NCBI RefSeq assembly: GCF_000003815.2
Contig: NC_049985.1
Location: 4,212,267 to 4,272,266 of the forward strand
Length of the DNA stretch: 60,000 nt
Direction of reading: 5' to 3'
From: Branchiostoma floridae
Taxonomy: Eukaryota; Chordata; Leptocardii; Amphioxiformes; Branchiostomatidae
Numbering within the stretch: the first letter of the stretch is position 1; every line of letters starts with the position of its first letter. The translations under genes and the position numbers were made by a program. Below are positions 48,101 through 53,702 of the stretch, one piece after another. The notes under the pieces are model-generated. The model did no database searches. It saw only the letters and a list, made by a program, of their open reading frames with translations, and had not been told where the DNA came from.

Positions 48101-48765
48101 CTCTGGAAAACCACGCAGAACGGAAACAGTTTTAGAAACCTGAGAGCGGGGACTTGTTCTTCCACTGACAGAGTCCGTATGCACTTGATTTTAGGTGGAA
48201 GGTATGCGCTATTGTCGAAGAATAGTCTGAAGACCACGTGGTACCCGCGTCCCTCCCGAAAGTCTTTCAACTTGACCATATTTATGTCGAGATTGTAGAA
48301 GTCTTTGGCTACTTGTGACATCTGCCCGCAGACGTAGTTGGAGTACCCTGTCCGGCAGCTTTGGTAATGCAGCGTTAGCCCCTCGTGGCTCTCCTCCTCG
48401 CAGTAGAAGGACGGACTCTTCATCTTTGGGTAACTAAACCTCATCATCTCGTGAATGTTGTCGATGCCGTGAACGAAGTCTCTGAAATGGCGGCCGCTGA
48501 CGCGCACCACCCGGTCGTACCCGTAGTGCGACCAGAAGTTCACGAAGCAGGTACCGAAGAAGAGCAGGAAGTCTTCGGTGGACTTGTCCATGACCACCGC
48601 CGAGCAGTTTTCCGCCAGCCGCGGGAGCACGTCGTCCTTGTACACCCGCTGCGTGGCGAAGACGGTGTTCTTGAAGCCGGAGAGTTCCAGTATCTGCAGC
48701 CATTTCTCCTCCCCGTATTTCTTCCGTACATAGTGTTGTACGCTCTCCACCAGCATACCGTACAT
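11975..48765 (-). CDS. Soluble (nitric-oxide-type) guanylate cyclase, beta-type subunit
   Basis: Exons on the minus strand: 48765-47971, 31922-31762, 31055-30926, 16326-16180, 15603-15457, 14833-14674, 13896-13787, 13107-13018 and 12247-11975. All phases join, giving 670 residues. Cytosolic enzyme making cGMP from GTP. Residues 1-185 are the H-NOX heme domain starting [13 protein letters not shown], with H105 in IDNIHEMM at the proximal heme ligand position and the heme-propionate motif Y134-x-S-x-R138. About 205-345 is HNOBA/PAS, then a coiled coil to [18 protein letters not shown], and the cyclase domain from about 415. E462, C533, N540 and R544 match beta-subunit nucleotide-site residues. 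The first metal-binding Asp of catalytic partners is Tyr422, and a Val is inserted in [10 protein letters not shown]. It probably needs an alpha partner. ATG at 48765 is chosen because MYG is the family start; upstream in-frame codons include only a GTG. The start has G at -3. Confidence 0.93.
12250..12860 (-). repeat. Five tandem echoes of the cyclase last-exon acceptor edge, in an (AATC)n intron
   Basis: On the minus strand, AG acceptors precede GGTAAAGGTCGTATGAAG-like blocks starting at 12326, 12401, 12532, 12626 and 12797; the true exon starts at 12247. Three (12326, 12401, 12626) read GKGRMKTY or GKGRIKTY and then stop within about 15 codons. 12532 reads GGGWMTTH and stops, and 12797 stops at codon 2. 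A sixth remnant without acceptor is at about 12841. Between them are AATC/TCAA repeats. Spacing is 75-171 bp. Confidence 0.92.
13018..13107 (-). CDS. Cyclase exon 8
   Basis: 30 codons: [20 protein letters not shown], then [10 protein letters not shown]. Equivalent of the family's ..GKINVS..TYR.L.....F....RG.V..KG. This exon is short, and recognition rests on position, phase 0 at both ends, acceptor TCTTCAG and donor GTAAGT. Confidence 0.9.
13787..13896 (-). CDS. Cyclase exon 7: catalytic C-terminal half
   Basis: Completes Gly and reads [20 protein letters not shown], then [17 protein letters not shown]533, N540 and R544 keep the C-x6-N-x3-R spacing of beta subunits. Acceptor ATTAG, donor GTGAGG. 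Confidence 0.95.
13915..13975. repeat. Perfect 30-bp-arm palindrome, 1-nt spacer
   Basis: Left arm TTACACACATTGACAAAAAT plus GGCGCCAAAG, then C at 13945, then its exact reverse complement ending at 13975. It lies in cyclase intron 6, about 20 bp from exon 7, and overlaps a second palindrome by two bases. Confidence 0.95.
13974..14058. repeat. Perfect 42-bp-arm palindrome, 1-nt spacer
   Basis: Left arm AAATTGCTTTCTTACAGTTT and on to ..GACTCTATGA, single G at 14016, then the exact reverse complement to 14058. It is joined to the 13915 palindrome. Either a genuine fold-back or a foldback assembly/cloning artefact. Confidence 0.95.
14326..14430 (-). mobile_element. tRNA-derived SINE-like fragment
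   Basis: On the minus strand: GTGGCGACAGCGATAGCGGT, then CATGACTTGTAATCTGCCGA and CCCCGGTTCGGTCCCGGGTG. The last part is a good Pol III B box (GGTTCGGTCCC). The acceptor stem does not close, so it is not a functional tRNA. Confidence 0.55.
14674..14833 (-). CDS. Cyclase exon 6: cyclase domain centre
   Basis: 160 nt: [20 protein letters not shown], then [20 protein letters not shown] and [13 protein letters not shown] plus one base. E462 is the purine-recognition Glu and D466 the second metal Asp. GDAVYMVV has one residue more than the usual GDxYMVV. Donor GTTAGT is non-consensus at +3. Confidence 0.94.
14884..15050. mobile_element. Truncated hAT-type element (left end)
   Basis: TAGGGGTGGGTACCGGTATA.. 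followed by AGGTCCAGGTCCGG and GACCTGAACCTGGACCTGA matches the left part of the complete element at 41189-41621. The right end (..ACCCAGCCCTA) is missing here. In cyclase intron 5. Confidence 0.8.
15051..15456. other. Cyclase intron 5 remainder, no feature seen
   Basis: No coding or repeat pattern recognised between the hAT fragment and exon 5. Confidence 0.5.
15457..15603 (-). CDS. Cyclase exon 5: N-terminal cyclase domain
   Basis: 49 codons: [20 protein letters not shown], then [20 protein letters not shown] and ISLGHDVFK. The usual FSDIVGF metal-site Asp is Tyr here (residue 422). Acceptor TTTCTAG, donor GTAAGG. Confidence 0.95.
15604..16032. other. Cyclase intron 4, lower part, no feature seen
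   Basis: No coding resemblance. The exon-4 echo starts at the upper end of this stretch. Confidence 0.5.
16033..16092 (-). repeat. Diverged echo of the cyclase exon-4 3' edge
   Basis: The minus strand reads [17 protein letters not shown], against [17 protein letters not shown] at the end of exon 4. DNA also aligns over about 60 bases (CTCTGCAGTGCCGTTCACGG against CTCTACAGTGTCATTGACGT). It lies about 90 bp downstream of exon 4. The GT donor is lost (GAG followed by CC), so it cannot be spliced the same way. Confidence 0.8.
16136..16160. repeat. A25 homopolymer (T25 on the transcript strand)
   Basis: Twenty-five consecutive A, 19 bp downstream of the exon-4 donor in transcript direction. T-rich tracts just after weak donors can help U1 recruitment in animals; here that is only a possibility. 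Confidence 0.95.
16180..16326 (-). CDS. Cyclase exon 4: coiled coil and cyclase-domain linker
   Basis: 49 codons: [20 protein letters not shown], then [20 protein letters not shown] and GMDVNDTVE. The length between ..LVMAG (exon 3) and LLYQMIP matches the family, so no exon is missing in the 14.6-kb intron. Donor GTAAAG is followed 19 bp later by a 25-base T run on the transcript strand. Confidence 0.95.
16327..17036. other. Cyclase intron 3, start, no feature seen
   Basis: AT-rich with a short TA run near 16580. No coding signal. Confidence 0.5.
17037..17990. repeat. Satellite-like array, 141-bp unit, about 6.7 copies
   Basis: TTCAGCAG starts units at 17041, 17182, 17323, 17464, 17605 and 17744, a step of 141 bp (once 139). 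Units carry CATAAATACTTATTAAAACG, CCCTTAAGACATGTTTAAAC and GATCTAAAGCCTATTTACGT. The last copy decays. Inside cyclase intron 3. Confidence 0.97.
17991..19169. other. Intron 3, no gene seen
   Basis: A 159-codon open frame at 18535-19014 has no family resemblance and overlaps other frames of similar size on the opposite strand. It is treated as chance. Confidence 0.5.
19170..20640. repeat. Satellite-like array, 115-bp unit, about 12 copies
   Basis: GCGGATTCAAAGATTAAAC marks units at 19281, 19396, 19511, 19626, 19741, 19856, 19971, 20086, 20193, 20304, 20411 and 20526. Most steps are 115 bp, with 107/111-bp variants near the end. Each has a small hairpin block GGGGGAGGTCTCCCC and ACGCAACATTTCATATACG. 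Copies are close to identical in the middle and diverged at the edges, as expected for unequal exchange. Confidence 0.97.
20641..21420. other. Intron 3, no gene seen
   Basis: Includes a decayed satellite edge to about 20760. The 161-codon minus-strand frame at 21000-21485 shows no motif and runs into a MITE. Confidence 0.5.
21421..21563. mobile_element. Hairpin MITE, family D copy 1
   Basis: Left arm CTCCAAGCAGATCCTACGGT, then AGCATTAGATAGTATCAAAA and GGTGGCAAA. The right arm is its reverse complement with few mismatches. Flanks carry TAA/TTA next to the ends, compatible with a 3-bp target duplication. Second copy at 35391-35525. Confidence 0.85.
21954..22237. mobile_element. MITE related to the 6502 element
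   Basis: Starts GGGTTCACATGTGCATACGA and ends ..ATACGCACGTGTGCCCCC. It shares the inner blocks ATGGAAGGCTTAGCCTCTAC and GAGCCTGGTAGAGGCTAAG with 6502-6813. Confidence 0.75.
22238..22944. other. Intron 3, no feature seen
   Basis: No coding or repeat signal noted; purine-rich tract near 22470-22510. Confidence 0.45.
22945..23023. repeat. Two-copy direct repeat, about 40 bp
   Basis: GAGTGATTACCAACAAACGC followed by AATCCCTCC occurs twice in a row, separated by only a few bases. Confidence 0.9.
23165..23262. repeat. (TA)n followed by T run
   Basis: About 85 bp of pure TA followed by a run of about 13 T. Tyr-Ile frames across it are artefacts. Confidence 0.97.
23263..24132. other. Intron 3, no gene seen
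   Basis: No coding family recognised; no repeat above background noticed except weak internal similarity around 23690 and 23900 (GTAACAAG). Confidence 0.4.
24133..24465. repeat. Tandem duplication, about 156-bp unit, two copies
   Basis: GATAACCATTCGTATATCAT at 24135 and GATAATCATTCGTAAATCAT at 24291 start matching units, which continue through AAAGCGCTTAAAGGCTGAAT, TTCGTGCAG and GGCTGTGAATGATCATCCTG. Confidence 0.9.
24525..25040. repeat. Tandem repeat, about 175-195-bp unit, three copies
   Basis: GCTGCTGGCGTATCACTGCG and its variants occur near 24525, 24720 and 24895. Each is followed by CATAAATAA.., TGCAGTTGCCA, GGGAATCAGTCTGC and a CTCCTCC end. Copies differ by point changes. Confidence 0.9.
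25041..27478. other. Intron 3, no gene seen
   Basis: No convincing coding region on either strand. A C19 homopolymer lies at 26654-26672. The pair GATAAGGTTGCAGATGG (about 25702) and GATAAGGTTTCAGATAG (about 25813) marks a weak local repeat of about 110 bp. Confidence 0.45.
27479..27600. mobile_element. Retroelement-end-like fragment
   Basis: Minus strand contains CTGAAGAAGAGTGATGGATG followed by TCACTCGAAACGTTCGGAAG. The CTGAAGAAG..CGAAACG signature is common near ends of Penelope-like and some SINE/LINE elements in animals. TTAGACATCCAGGTAA at 27480 recurs as TTAGACATCCAGGTAA near 31301. Class assignment is tentative. Confidence 0.4.
27601..28282. other. Intron 3, no gene; short dispersed repeat
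   Basis: The segment 28166-28240 (GTGCGCACGTGCAGCGTGAG, then GGCATTGTGGGTAATATGTC and AAAGGTCAAAGCTCCTGAGA) matches 58430-58495 in the UGT intron. A shorter related piece is at 10861-10900. Confidence 0.5.
28283..28382. other. Assembly gap, 100 N
   Basis: Exactly 100 N, a conventional placeholder, so the true gap size is unknown. It lies in cyclase intron 3 and does not interrupt any exon found here. Confidence 1.
28383..30925. other. Intron 3, upper part, no gene seen
   Basis: Several short frames on the minus strand (for example 29150-29503) lack motifs. Nothing repeated inside the window was recognised. Confidence 0.45.
30926..31055 (-). CDS. Cyclase exon 3: HNOBA end
   Basis: 130 nt completing Leu: [20 protein letters not shown], then [20 protein letters not shown] and YER. 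GLYxxDxxxHDxxRxLV is diagnostic for soluble guanylate cyclases. Acceptor TTTTTTGCAG, donor GTAAGG, phase 0. Confidence 0.95.
31401..31465 (-). repeat. Diverged echo of cyclase exon 3
   Basis: The minus strand reads [14 protein letters not shown], against [13 protein letters not shown] in exon 3. DNA similarity spans about 60 bases, including the exact block GACCTGAGCA and CATCAA[C/T]GAC. It lies about 350 bp upstream of exon 3 in transcript direction. No acceptor or donor pair fits it. Confidence 0.6.
31762..31922 (-). CDS. Cyclase exon 2: HNOBA middle
   Basis: 161 nt: [20 protein letters not shown], then [20 protein letters not shown] and [13 protein letters not shown] plus CT. LRGQMxYxP...xxFLCSP is the HNOBA hallmark. 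Acceptor CCGTAG, donor GTAAGT. A diverged partial copy lies 20 bp upstream in transcript direction (31943-32031). Confidence 0.93.
31943..32031 (-). repeat. Diverged echo of cyclase exon 2
   Basis: The minus strand reads [20 protein letters not shown] and GQMRYVPD then stop, against [20 protein letters not shown] and QMRYMPDWD in exon 2. It ends only about 20 bp before the exon-2 acceptor. DNA identity is roughly 75% over about 88 bases by eye. It has no acceptor of its own and hits TGA, so it is a dead exon copy. Confidence 0.88.
32090..32335. repeat. Degenerate minisatellite
   Basis: Loose repeats of TTGGTTATACCT, TACCTTAGATG.AGC and GCAGCTTGGTTATACC with irregular 20-35-bp spacing in cyclase intron 1. 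Confidence 0.7.
32336..34379. other. Cyclase intron 1, no gene seen
   Basis: No coding family or within-window repeat recognised on either strand. Confidence 0.45.
34380..34565. repeat. Degenerate minisatellite of TACGT/TACATTA blocks
   Basis: Loose alternation of TACGTACG, GTTACTGTAGGTA, TACATTAGTGTA and TATCATCGTAAATTACATCA. Too decayed for a firm unit length. Confidence 0.5.
34566..35390. other. Cyclase intron 1, no gene seen
   Basis: Nothing supported. Confidence 0.4.
35391..35525. mobile_element. Hairpin MITE, family D copy 2
   Basis: Left arm AATCTCCAATCTCCTACGGC followed by AGCATAAGATAGTATCAAAA. The right arm (..TTTGATACTATCTTATGGCA and CCGCAGTATCTGCTTGGAGA) pairs with it. Same family as 21421-21563. 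Confidence 0.85.
35925..36102 (+). mobile_element. tRNA-derived SINE-like fragment and (TG)n
   Basis: GTGCAATGGCCTAGGGACAG then ..GTAGGGGTTCAAACTTACCC has tRNA-like A and B boxes (GGTTCAAAC). It is followed by a (TG)n run at about 36055-36102. Confidence 0.5.
36103..39082. other. Cyclase intron 1, no gene seen
   Basis: Several T/A runs, no coding family. The frame 37382-37603 and its neighbours show no motif. Confidence 0.45.
39083..39535. repeat. Two-copy tandem duplication, about 220-bp unit
   Basis: TGTAAATATTTGATCAG (39087) and TGTAAATATTGGATCAG (39313) start matching copies. Both run through GTTTTATTTGCTCTGC, GATCTCTCTGAC and GTTGTCGCAGTCGGGGGATT to TACGGTTTTGATG. Confidence 0.9.
39585..39634. 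repeat. 21-bp-arm inverted repeat
   Basis: ATAGCCATATCAGCATATCA(G) pairs exactly with (C)TGATATGCTGATATGGCTAT across an 8-base spacer. It can form a long hairpin. Confidence 0.95.
39950..40923. mobile_element. 974-bp non-autonomous element with G/C-tract termini
   Basis: Ends are inverted: GCCGGTGTGACAGCGATCTC plus GCCCCCCC at left, and GGGGGGGGGCGAGATCGCTG plus TCACACCGGC at right. Just inside both ends are extra copies of C-runs or G-runs joined to CGAGATCACTAGC, AGCGTTTTCGCC or GCGAAATCGCT blocks. The interior is AT-rich with no transposase. Target duplication is not clear. Confidence 0.85.
41189..41621. mobile_element. hAT-type non-autonomous element, complete, 433 bp
   Basis: Starts TAGGGGTGGGTACCGGTACA and ends GTACCGATACCCAGCCCTA. 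It is flanked on both sides by the 8-bp duplication GTCTGTAT (41181-41188 and 41622-41629), the hallmark of hAT insertion. Contains the internal palindrome CAGGTCCAGGTCCGGACCTG. A truncated relative lies at 14884. Confidence 0.93.
41630..42566. other. Cyclase intron 1, no gene seen
   Basis: Short (CTTAT)n near 41690. No coding signal. Confidence 0.45.
42567..43868. mobile_element. 1.3-kb interspersed repeat, copy 2
   Basis: Collinear with 7553-8918 from AAACTAGAGTTCCACGAACA to TTCTGGCAAAGGTAAT, with one repeat block shortened near 43400. Carries the same ATTAATTATGCAAAT boxes, and GACAGACACACAGACACACA near the end. It lies in cyclase intron 1, the first copy outside the gene. Confidence 0.85.
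43869..45359. other. Cyclase intron 1, no gene; start fragment of the 1.3-kb repeat
   Basis: At 44158-44196, AAACTAGAGTTCCTCGAACA and CGCCAAATAAAC match the repeat's first 40 bases only. The rest holds no recognised feature. Confidence 0.6.
45360..46090. mobile_element. Diverged relative of the 1.3-kb repeat
   Basis: Shares GCATCTCATTATGT, CAGTTCCAAACAAGCTGCTA, GGGGGCCCA, CTATCCACCACTTAAAAATC and CCATTATCGAACTTGACCTT with the two good copies, in the same order. It ends in partial re-duplications of ACACACCT.CCAAA.AT.G.A. Confidence 0.7.
46110..47110. mobile_element. Tandem SINE-like repeats, at least three copies plus a tail fragment
   Basis: GGTGTAACCGC.. starts copies near 46127, 46482 and 46685. 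Each has CCCGGAATCCAGAGGA, CATGCTACCGATCCTTT, AAGGCATTATACACGAGTTT, GGGTACCTTACTTCGGTTGG and AGGTAAAAGGCGGTAAATGG. A further tail copy is at 46967-47100. The head is loosely tRNA-like. The first copy is interrupted by a MITE (46179-46340). Confidence 0.75.
46179..46340. mobile_element. MITE of the TACTGTAAATGC family, copy 1
   Basis: Starts TACTGTAAATGCATTTAAG and ends GCATTTACAGTA. The interior repeats TTCGCGG/CCGCGAA blocks. It is nested in a SINE-like copy, so it is younger than that copy. Confidence 0.85.
47111..47970. other. Cyclase intron 1, 5' end, no gene seen
   Basis: Two weakly similar blocks (about 47470-47580 and 47745-47850, sharing CC..GTTGGGT and AATCAAATCAA) look like an old SINE-like pair. 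No coding signal. Confidence 0.45.
47971..48765 (-). CDS. Cyclase exon 1: H-NOX domain and start of HNOBA
   Basis: 265 codons, phase 0 at the donor GTAAGT. Contains H105 and YQSCR (134-138). The second half, from ..[19 protein letters not shown], matches the start of the HNOBA region, where the family has A/FPF.I.F. The absence of an intron in the H-NOX coding part is notable. G/C content is higher than in the flanks. Confidence 0.96.
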
Positions 48766-49485
48766 GGCGCCGAGTCGTGTGGGAAACACTGACTGCCTCC
48801 TGTCGTATCACCCGGCACGCCGCACATCCGGGAAACTACAGCAACGGTCGTGCCCCCAGGCTGTCAATCACCCACACAGGATCAGACGAGAGTGGGTCTT
48901 CCTAGAACTAGAAACACAAATCACGTCAGATTACGTTAATTACGTCAGATACGCAACAAGCTGGAGCTTAGCACGGCTTTGGATTGATCACTATATCGTC
49001 CAATCCCCTCGCAATGAGAGTAACACTATATAATGCATATCTTATTTGCACTTCGTTGTGGGTATACTATGTCACCGTGCTTACTATATATTTCTAGGTG
49101 TCTGTCGAAACACCCGATTTACAAAGCGTGCAAGAACGCGGTGTATATACTGTTTCTCTTACGCTATATACGGTACATAATTCAGTTGCTTGTACCATAA
49201 CAAATGCCCCCGCAGCAATTTAGGCATAGCGAACACTGCGTGGTGCTTAAGTCATAATTCGCGCAGGGTTTGCGACAGAGCACGCTGAATTTCCCGCGAG
49301 ATAGATGCGCTGAATTAGTCTACATACATGAAATTCATCCCCTCCTCTTGATATGGACGTTCTGGACATAAGCGACAGCCCCGCATAAGACAAAAGTCGT
49401 ATGGTGTAATCCCTCTACTACAAGCCAAGCTATCCGTCACGAGACTGAGCTATGGGCAGTTTAACAGCCTGTTGATGGATGCTTC
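48766..49485. promoter_or_regulatory. Cyclase 5' flank
   Basis: Should contain the 5' UTR or promoter of the cyclase unless the first exon is farther out. No TATA box stands out. No coding content. Confidence 0.35.
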
Positions 49486-49649
49486 CCAAGCAGAGGTTAG
49501 GTTCCGGCTGGGGGTTTGACTGCTTTTAGGCGTTTTCATCAGGCTTTCTATTTTATCAGGTCCTATTTTTGAACGCCAGCCAAAGCTGACAAAATAGAAA
49601 GACCGACAAAAACGCCTAAAATAACGTCAAGAATCAACCTCTGCTTGGA
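49486..49649. mobile_element. Hairpin MITE, family E, complete copy
   Basis: Left arm CCAAGCAGAGGTTAGGTTCC, then TTTTAGGCGTTTTCATCAGG and CTTTCTATTTT. The right arm is complementary and ends ..CAACCTCTGCTTGG. A half copy sits at 58566-58630 in the UGT gene. Confidence 0.85.
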
Positions 49650-50500
49650 GAGAATTAAATCGATGGAAAGGTTTCTCCTGTGCCAAACATGCCTTGCTTC
49701 TAATTCTGTTGACAGTTTTCACTTCGCTGCGCGCCTGTACCAAAATGCTCGTGCCCACGCTGTTCGACGGTATAACATTATTAAGTGAACACATTTTCCA
49801 CCCATTTGTCTTGTTTCTGCGCTGATAACATTAACAGGTGCGCACATGAAGGACGCCCTCCGACACAGCAACCAGCAATATATTCCAATTTTGAGCTATT
49901 ATCACCTTCGCTCTAAGCGACGCAAATCCTATTTTACGAGGAAATCCCCCGTAGCCGTAAGCTTAAGCTATGTGATTTATCACGTAACAACGGCGGACGA
50001 ATATCATGTTAAATGATTTATAGCTGTCAAGGCCAATGTGAGAATTTGTGTCACGGCTTTCGTTGTAAAGTATCGCAAAAGAAGTACTGTATTAAACGTT
50101 CAAACCCAAAAACAAAAGGTAATTTTGCTATAGATGTTCAGAAAGTGTCTATACATGTTTTGTACGAAATGATAGGATAGACTGTTCTGTCAAGCTGGCA
50201 TGTGTTGAGCCACAAATAACCATGCGGGTCACTTACATGTACATGTACGTACGTCAGGGGTTCTGTCTGGCCACATGCCAAAGCGAGGAAGCCTCGTCCT
50301 AAGGAGCCTTACAATGCCTTGCTTTGTACTTCATAACACGTCTTTAAACGCTTAAGAAAGCCAACCTGGTTTGGAACTTGAGCTTGTGTAACGAGAAAAT
50401 CCCTAACGTACAGGAATGTTAAGTGTTAGTTGTATCAAGCTCAATCCTATAAGCAGAGAGCTTTTTCTAACGGCCTATCTGTTTAGCCGGATTTTCTTAT
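49650..50500. other. Intergenic, no gene seen
   Basis: No coding signal or repeat recognised. Confidence 0.45.
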
Positions 50501-50712
50501 TACTGTAAATGCAGAAGTGTTCGCGGTGGTTTAATGTTCGCGGTTTTCGCGGTGACCACTTCATCGCGAACTTAAAACCACCGTGAACATTTTTATATTA
50601 TGGTATTAGACTGCCGTCTGTGGTGTTACCGCGAACTTAATGCCACCGCGAAAAGTCCCTTTTCCCTCTACCGCGAAATTAAATCCCCGCGAACTTAAAT
50701 GCATTTACAGTA
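50501..50712. mobile_element. MITE of the TACTGTAAATGC family, copy 2
   Basis: Starts TACTGTAAATGCAGAAGTG and ends CTTAAATGCATTTACAGTA. The interior is packed with TTCGCGGT/ACCGCGAA repeats. Same family as 46179-46340. Confidence 0.88.
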
Positions 50713-51680
50713 CTACCGTCCCGGCAGGGCCGGGCGAAGTAATTGTATACGTAGTTTCCCTGGGAACGTAGTCTCTAGGCAAACTCCCTTCCTCGGCGAA
50801 CTCCGTTCCCCGGCGTTAGAGAAACTTAGCTAACTTTGAAACTAGCGAACCAGCCCCCACCCCAATGAAATAAAAGCCAGCACGGCTCGAAGGCTGCGAA
50901 TGAGGCTAGTAGAAACTTTGCCGCGTGCGCTAATGTGTTTGGGCGGGCGTATAACACTTCCAGAACCGCAGAGATACGAGTAAACTCTCGGTGGTATGGT
51001 TACCAGGATAGAAAGTCCCTTGAGACATTACTGAAGTGGTCTTTATTGTTCCACTGTCATGGATCAACGCAGAGGGTATGCATACACTCCTCGACAAAAG
51101 CACTCCGGCACTTTAGACCATTAGCGGCCGGATGAACTCGTTGCAAAATGTTAAGGAAAAGATCATGAGTGGAATCTTGGCACCACCGCGTCGTCTGAAC
51201 TTTCCAGAGAATCGTTTGTGTTGGACATTCGGTGGGCCACACTACTACTGTCGGACAGTCTATACTTACCCTGGATATCAGAGTACAGCACTAGCCGGCC
51301 AAGGGCTTTTAACGGGGCGGGCATGTTGCTTGGGGCTCGGGAAAACCCATAGCCGCTGAGCGCTGTTCTCTGGCAACCAGGGTAGTCTATACTGGGTCAC
51401 AAGCTAAGGTGTGGAAAACTCAAGTGAAGACTTTAACCCTTATCCTCCCGAGGATTTTTGTGTGCATATCTAACCCCCTAAGCTGATTAATTAATCAGAT
51501 CAGTAAAATCTGACCTATTCTGTGCCGCTGCTACTGCTGATTTACTTCCCCAATCTATGCGGTTTGCTGCGGTATGCAACATTAAAGTGAGAAATGCCCC
51601 GATGCCTTAAAGATACTGGGCCCACATACACGCTTTATATAATTGCAACCCTTATAATATGGGCTCAGCATGCAGGACAA
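50713..51680. other. Intergenic, no gene seen
   Basis: Short frames at 50935-51359 lack motifs. Confidence 0.45.
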
Positions 51681-51760
51681 GGTGTTTAAGCTAATCCGCC
51701 GGATGAACTGCAGATGAGCCCGTGTTCACACGATTAGCCAGTGGTGGAGAAGATTGGTTT
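51681..51760. repeat. Short dispersed repeat, copy 1 of 2
   Basis: TTTAAGCTAATCCGCCGGAT..GATTAGCCAGTGGTGGAGAA matches 53012-53085 (TTAAGCTAATCCGCCAGATG..GATTAGCCAGTGGTGGAGAA). The ends are weakly inverted, so it may be a short MITE. Confidence 0.75.
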
Positions 51761-53011
51761 TAAAAAGTCACGGTGTGCTGATACACCACGTAACGGCATA
51801 TCTAGATCTGTGCGCCGGTTGCTTCTGGTGACGATATTTTTGACGATTTATATGACACTGTATACGGCACCGCTAACTGTATCATAATAAACGAAAACAG
51901 TTACCATACTCGGCAGTGACCTCTCCCCTGTGAGCGTTGCAGTAACATGGATGCCAGCTGCTTAAACGGCAATTTTACAGGCCAGCCCCTCGGCTCTAGG
52001 TGCAACATACCCCCAAAGGAATTTCACCATAGCACCCATCCCCACTCATCCCCCATGTTGGCCAAGGAAACGAGAAACGGACATGTACAGATCCTAGATC
52101 CTGGAAACAGTCTGACATTACATTAGTGCTAAATGTCACGGACATTCAACAGTTGTCAGGCAGAATAGATCATCATGGACACTTTGTCACGCTCACGGCC
52201 GTTATAATCATGTGACACATAATACAGTTGTGACAGGATGATCCTAGTTGTCACGGGTATCCAACGTTTAGTTGTTACATAATAACGGAACCTACCGTGC
52301 TGACCTGAGCACACCCTCCCCATTGCCGCCTGTCGATGACCAAGAATGTACCAGTTTGCTGTCGGGCCGACTGTCGCTGTGAGGAGGTCAAAACAAGCTA
52401 CTTGTTAAAGCCGCACTGGTCTAACCGAGTCTTTTATAAACACGCCACACGTACGGAACCCTTTCTTCCTGCAGTAGATATTTTGTTAGCTGGTGTCCGA
52501 CAAGTAGGAGAATCCTGTAGCATCACCGTGGTCGGCCACAAACAAGGCCGAGCGCACGGGGTTAAATTTAGCAACACGAATGCCACTGAACGCCTGCTAG
52601 GGGTATCGGATGTGCGGACATATCGGAAGTCCTTGACAAAGATAGCAAACCGAAAATCGCCCTAGCCACGCTATATGCGTGTGTGTGTGCCGGGCTCATG
52701 TATAACAAGTACCCCGCACCCGTATTCTGGGCAATGTTCGCGTAATGGCACGCCGTGGACCGGTGGAGCGCTGGAGCGATGGGCAATTTGTAAAATAGGA
52801 CACCGGTTGTTACTCTGTTCTGGCAGCGAAGAGATACGTACACACGTGCAGATGAATCAATGAATGAATAAATAAATGAATTCTTATGAAGGAAAGGTAT
52901 TTTTGCTACAAAGATTGTTGTTAGTGCACAGGCCAGAGAAGTAACCCCCCCCCCCCCCCCAACCCAGTGGTTGTAGCAAGAAATTATGTCCTGATCGGAT
53001 ACTGTCAACAG
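51761..53011. other. Intergenic, no gene seen
   Basis: Contains a C-homopolymer near 52945. The 146-codon minus frame 52568-53008 runs through it and has no motif. Confidence 0.45.
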
Positions 53012-53085
53012 CTTAAGCTAATCCGCCAGATGAACCGCAGTATCATCCAGATGTTCACTTGATTAGCCAGTGGTGGAGAAGATTG
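53012..53085. repeat. Short dispersed repeat, copy 2 of 2
   Basis: See 51681-51760. About 75 bp, conserved at both ends and variable in the middle. Confidence 0.75.
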
Positions 53086-53259
53086 ACCCACTACAACTCG
53101 CAACTTACTGACATTTAAACGTCTGCGCTCCAAAATAGAGATTATGTTTTTCAGATTAAAAATTATGACGATCAGGATTACGTTTATCCTTACTGAGGCA
53201 AATCATCACTATATTCCTGAATCCCTGAATGATTGAATCGTGCGACTTTCTCACCTATC

Positions 53260-53702
53260 CTAGCATGGCCTACTTACCGTGGGTTGATATGTCGGAAGTC
53301 CAGAAGCAGAAAAACCATCAAGTTGTACACATGTTGAATGCCAGACCTTCGTATAGAGAGATAGGCTTTAATCCCACTAATTTCCAATCCATCAGGGCAC
53401 TCCACATCCCGCTACAAATGACTCCATCCCAAGGCCTGCCATTTATCATTACCTACTAGGGAATATCATTGCCAATATCCCTGAATAGTACGACTTTTCC
53501 AGTTGCTGTTGCATGGCCTACTTACCGTCTTTATATAACGTCTTTGGTCCGAAGTTCAGAAGCAGAGGAATCATCGTGTTGTACACATGTTGAATGTCAG
53601 ACCTTCATGTAGAGAGATAGGCTTTAATCCTGTTAATTACCAATCCATCAGGGCGCTCCACATCCCGCTACAAATGACTCCATTCCCCAGGCCTACCATT
53701 AG
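53260..53702. repeat. Two-copy tandem duplication, 248-bp unit
   Basis: GGCCTACTTACC at 53267 and 53515 starts copies that both run through GTTGTACACATGTTGAATG, AGAGAGATAGGCTTTAATCC, CAATCCATCAGGGC and CTCCACATCCCGCTACAAAT to GGCCT.CCATT. On the minus strand each copy ends in a strong donor, CG followed by GTAAGTAGG. It could be a duplicated non-coding first exon of the cyclase, 4.5 kb upstream of its ATG; no product is predicted. Confidence 0.85.

Noticed and set aside
48766-48789. Earlier start for the cyclase at 48789
   Set aside because: That codon is GTG and the family begins at MYG, which is the ATG at 48765.
48385-48827. Long frames on both strands over the cyclase first exon
   Set aside because: Shadows of the H-NOX coding frame, which alone carries His105 and YxSxR.
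52568-53008. 146-codon minus-strand frame
   Set aside because: Runs through a C homopolymer and a dispersed repeat; no motif.
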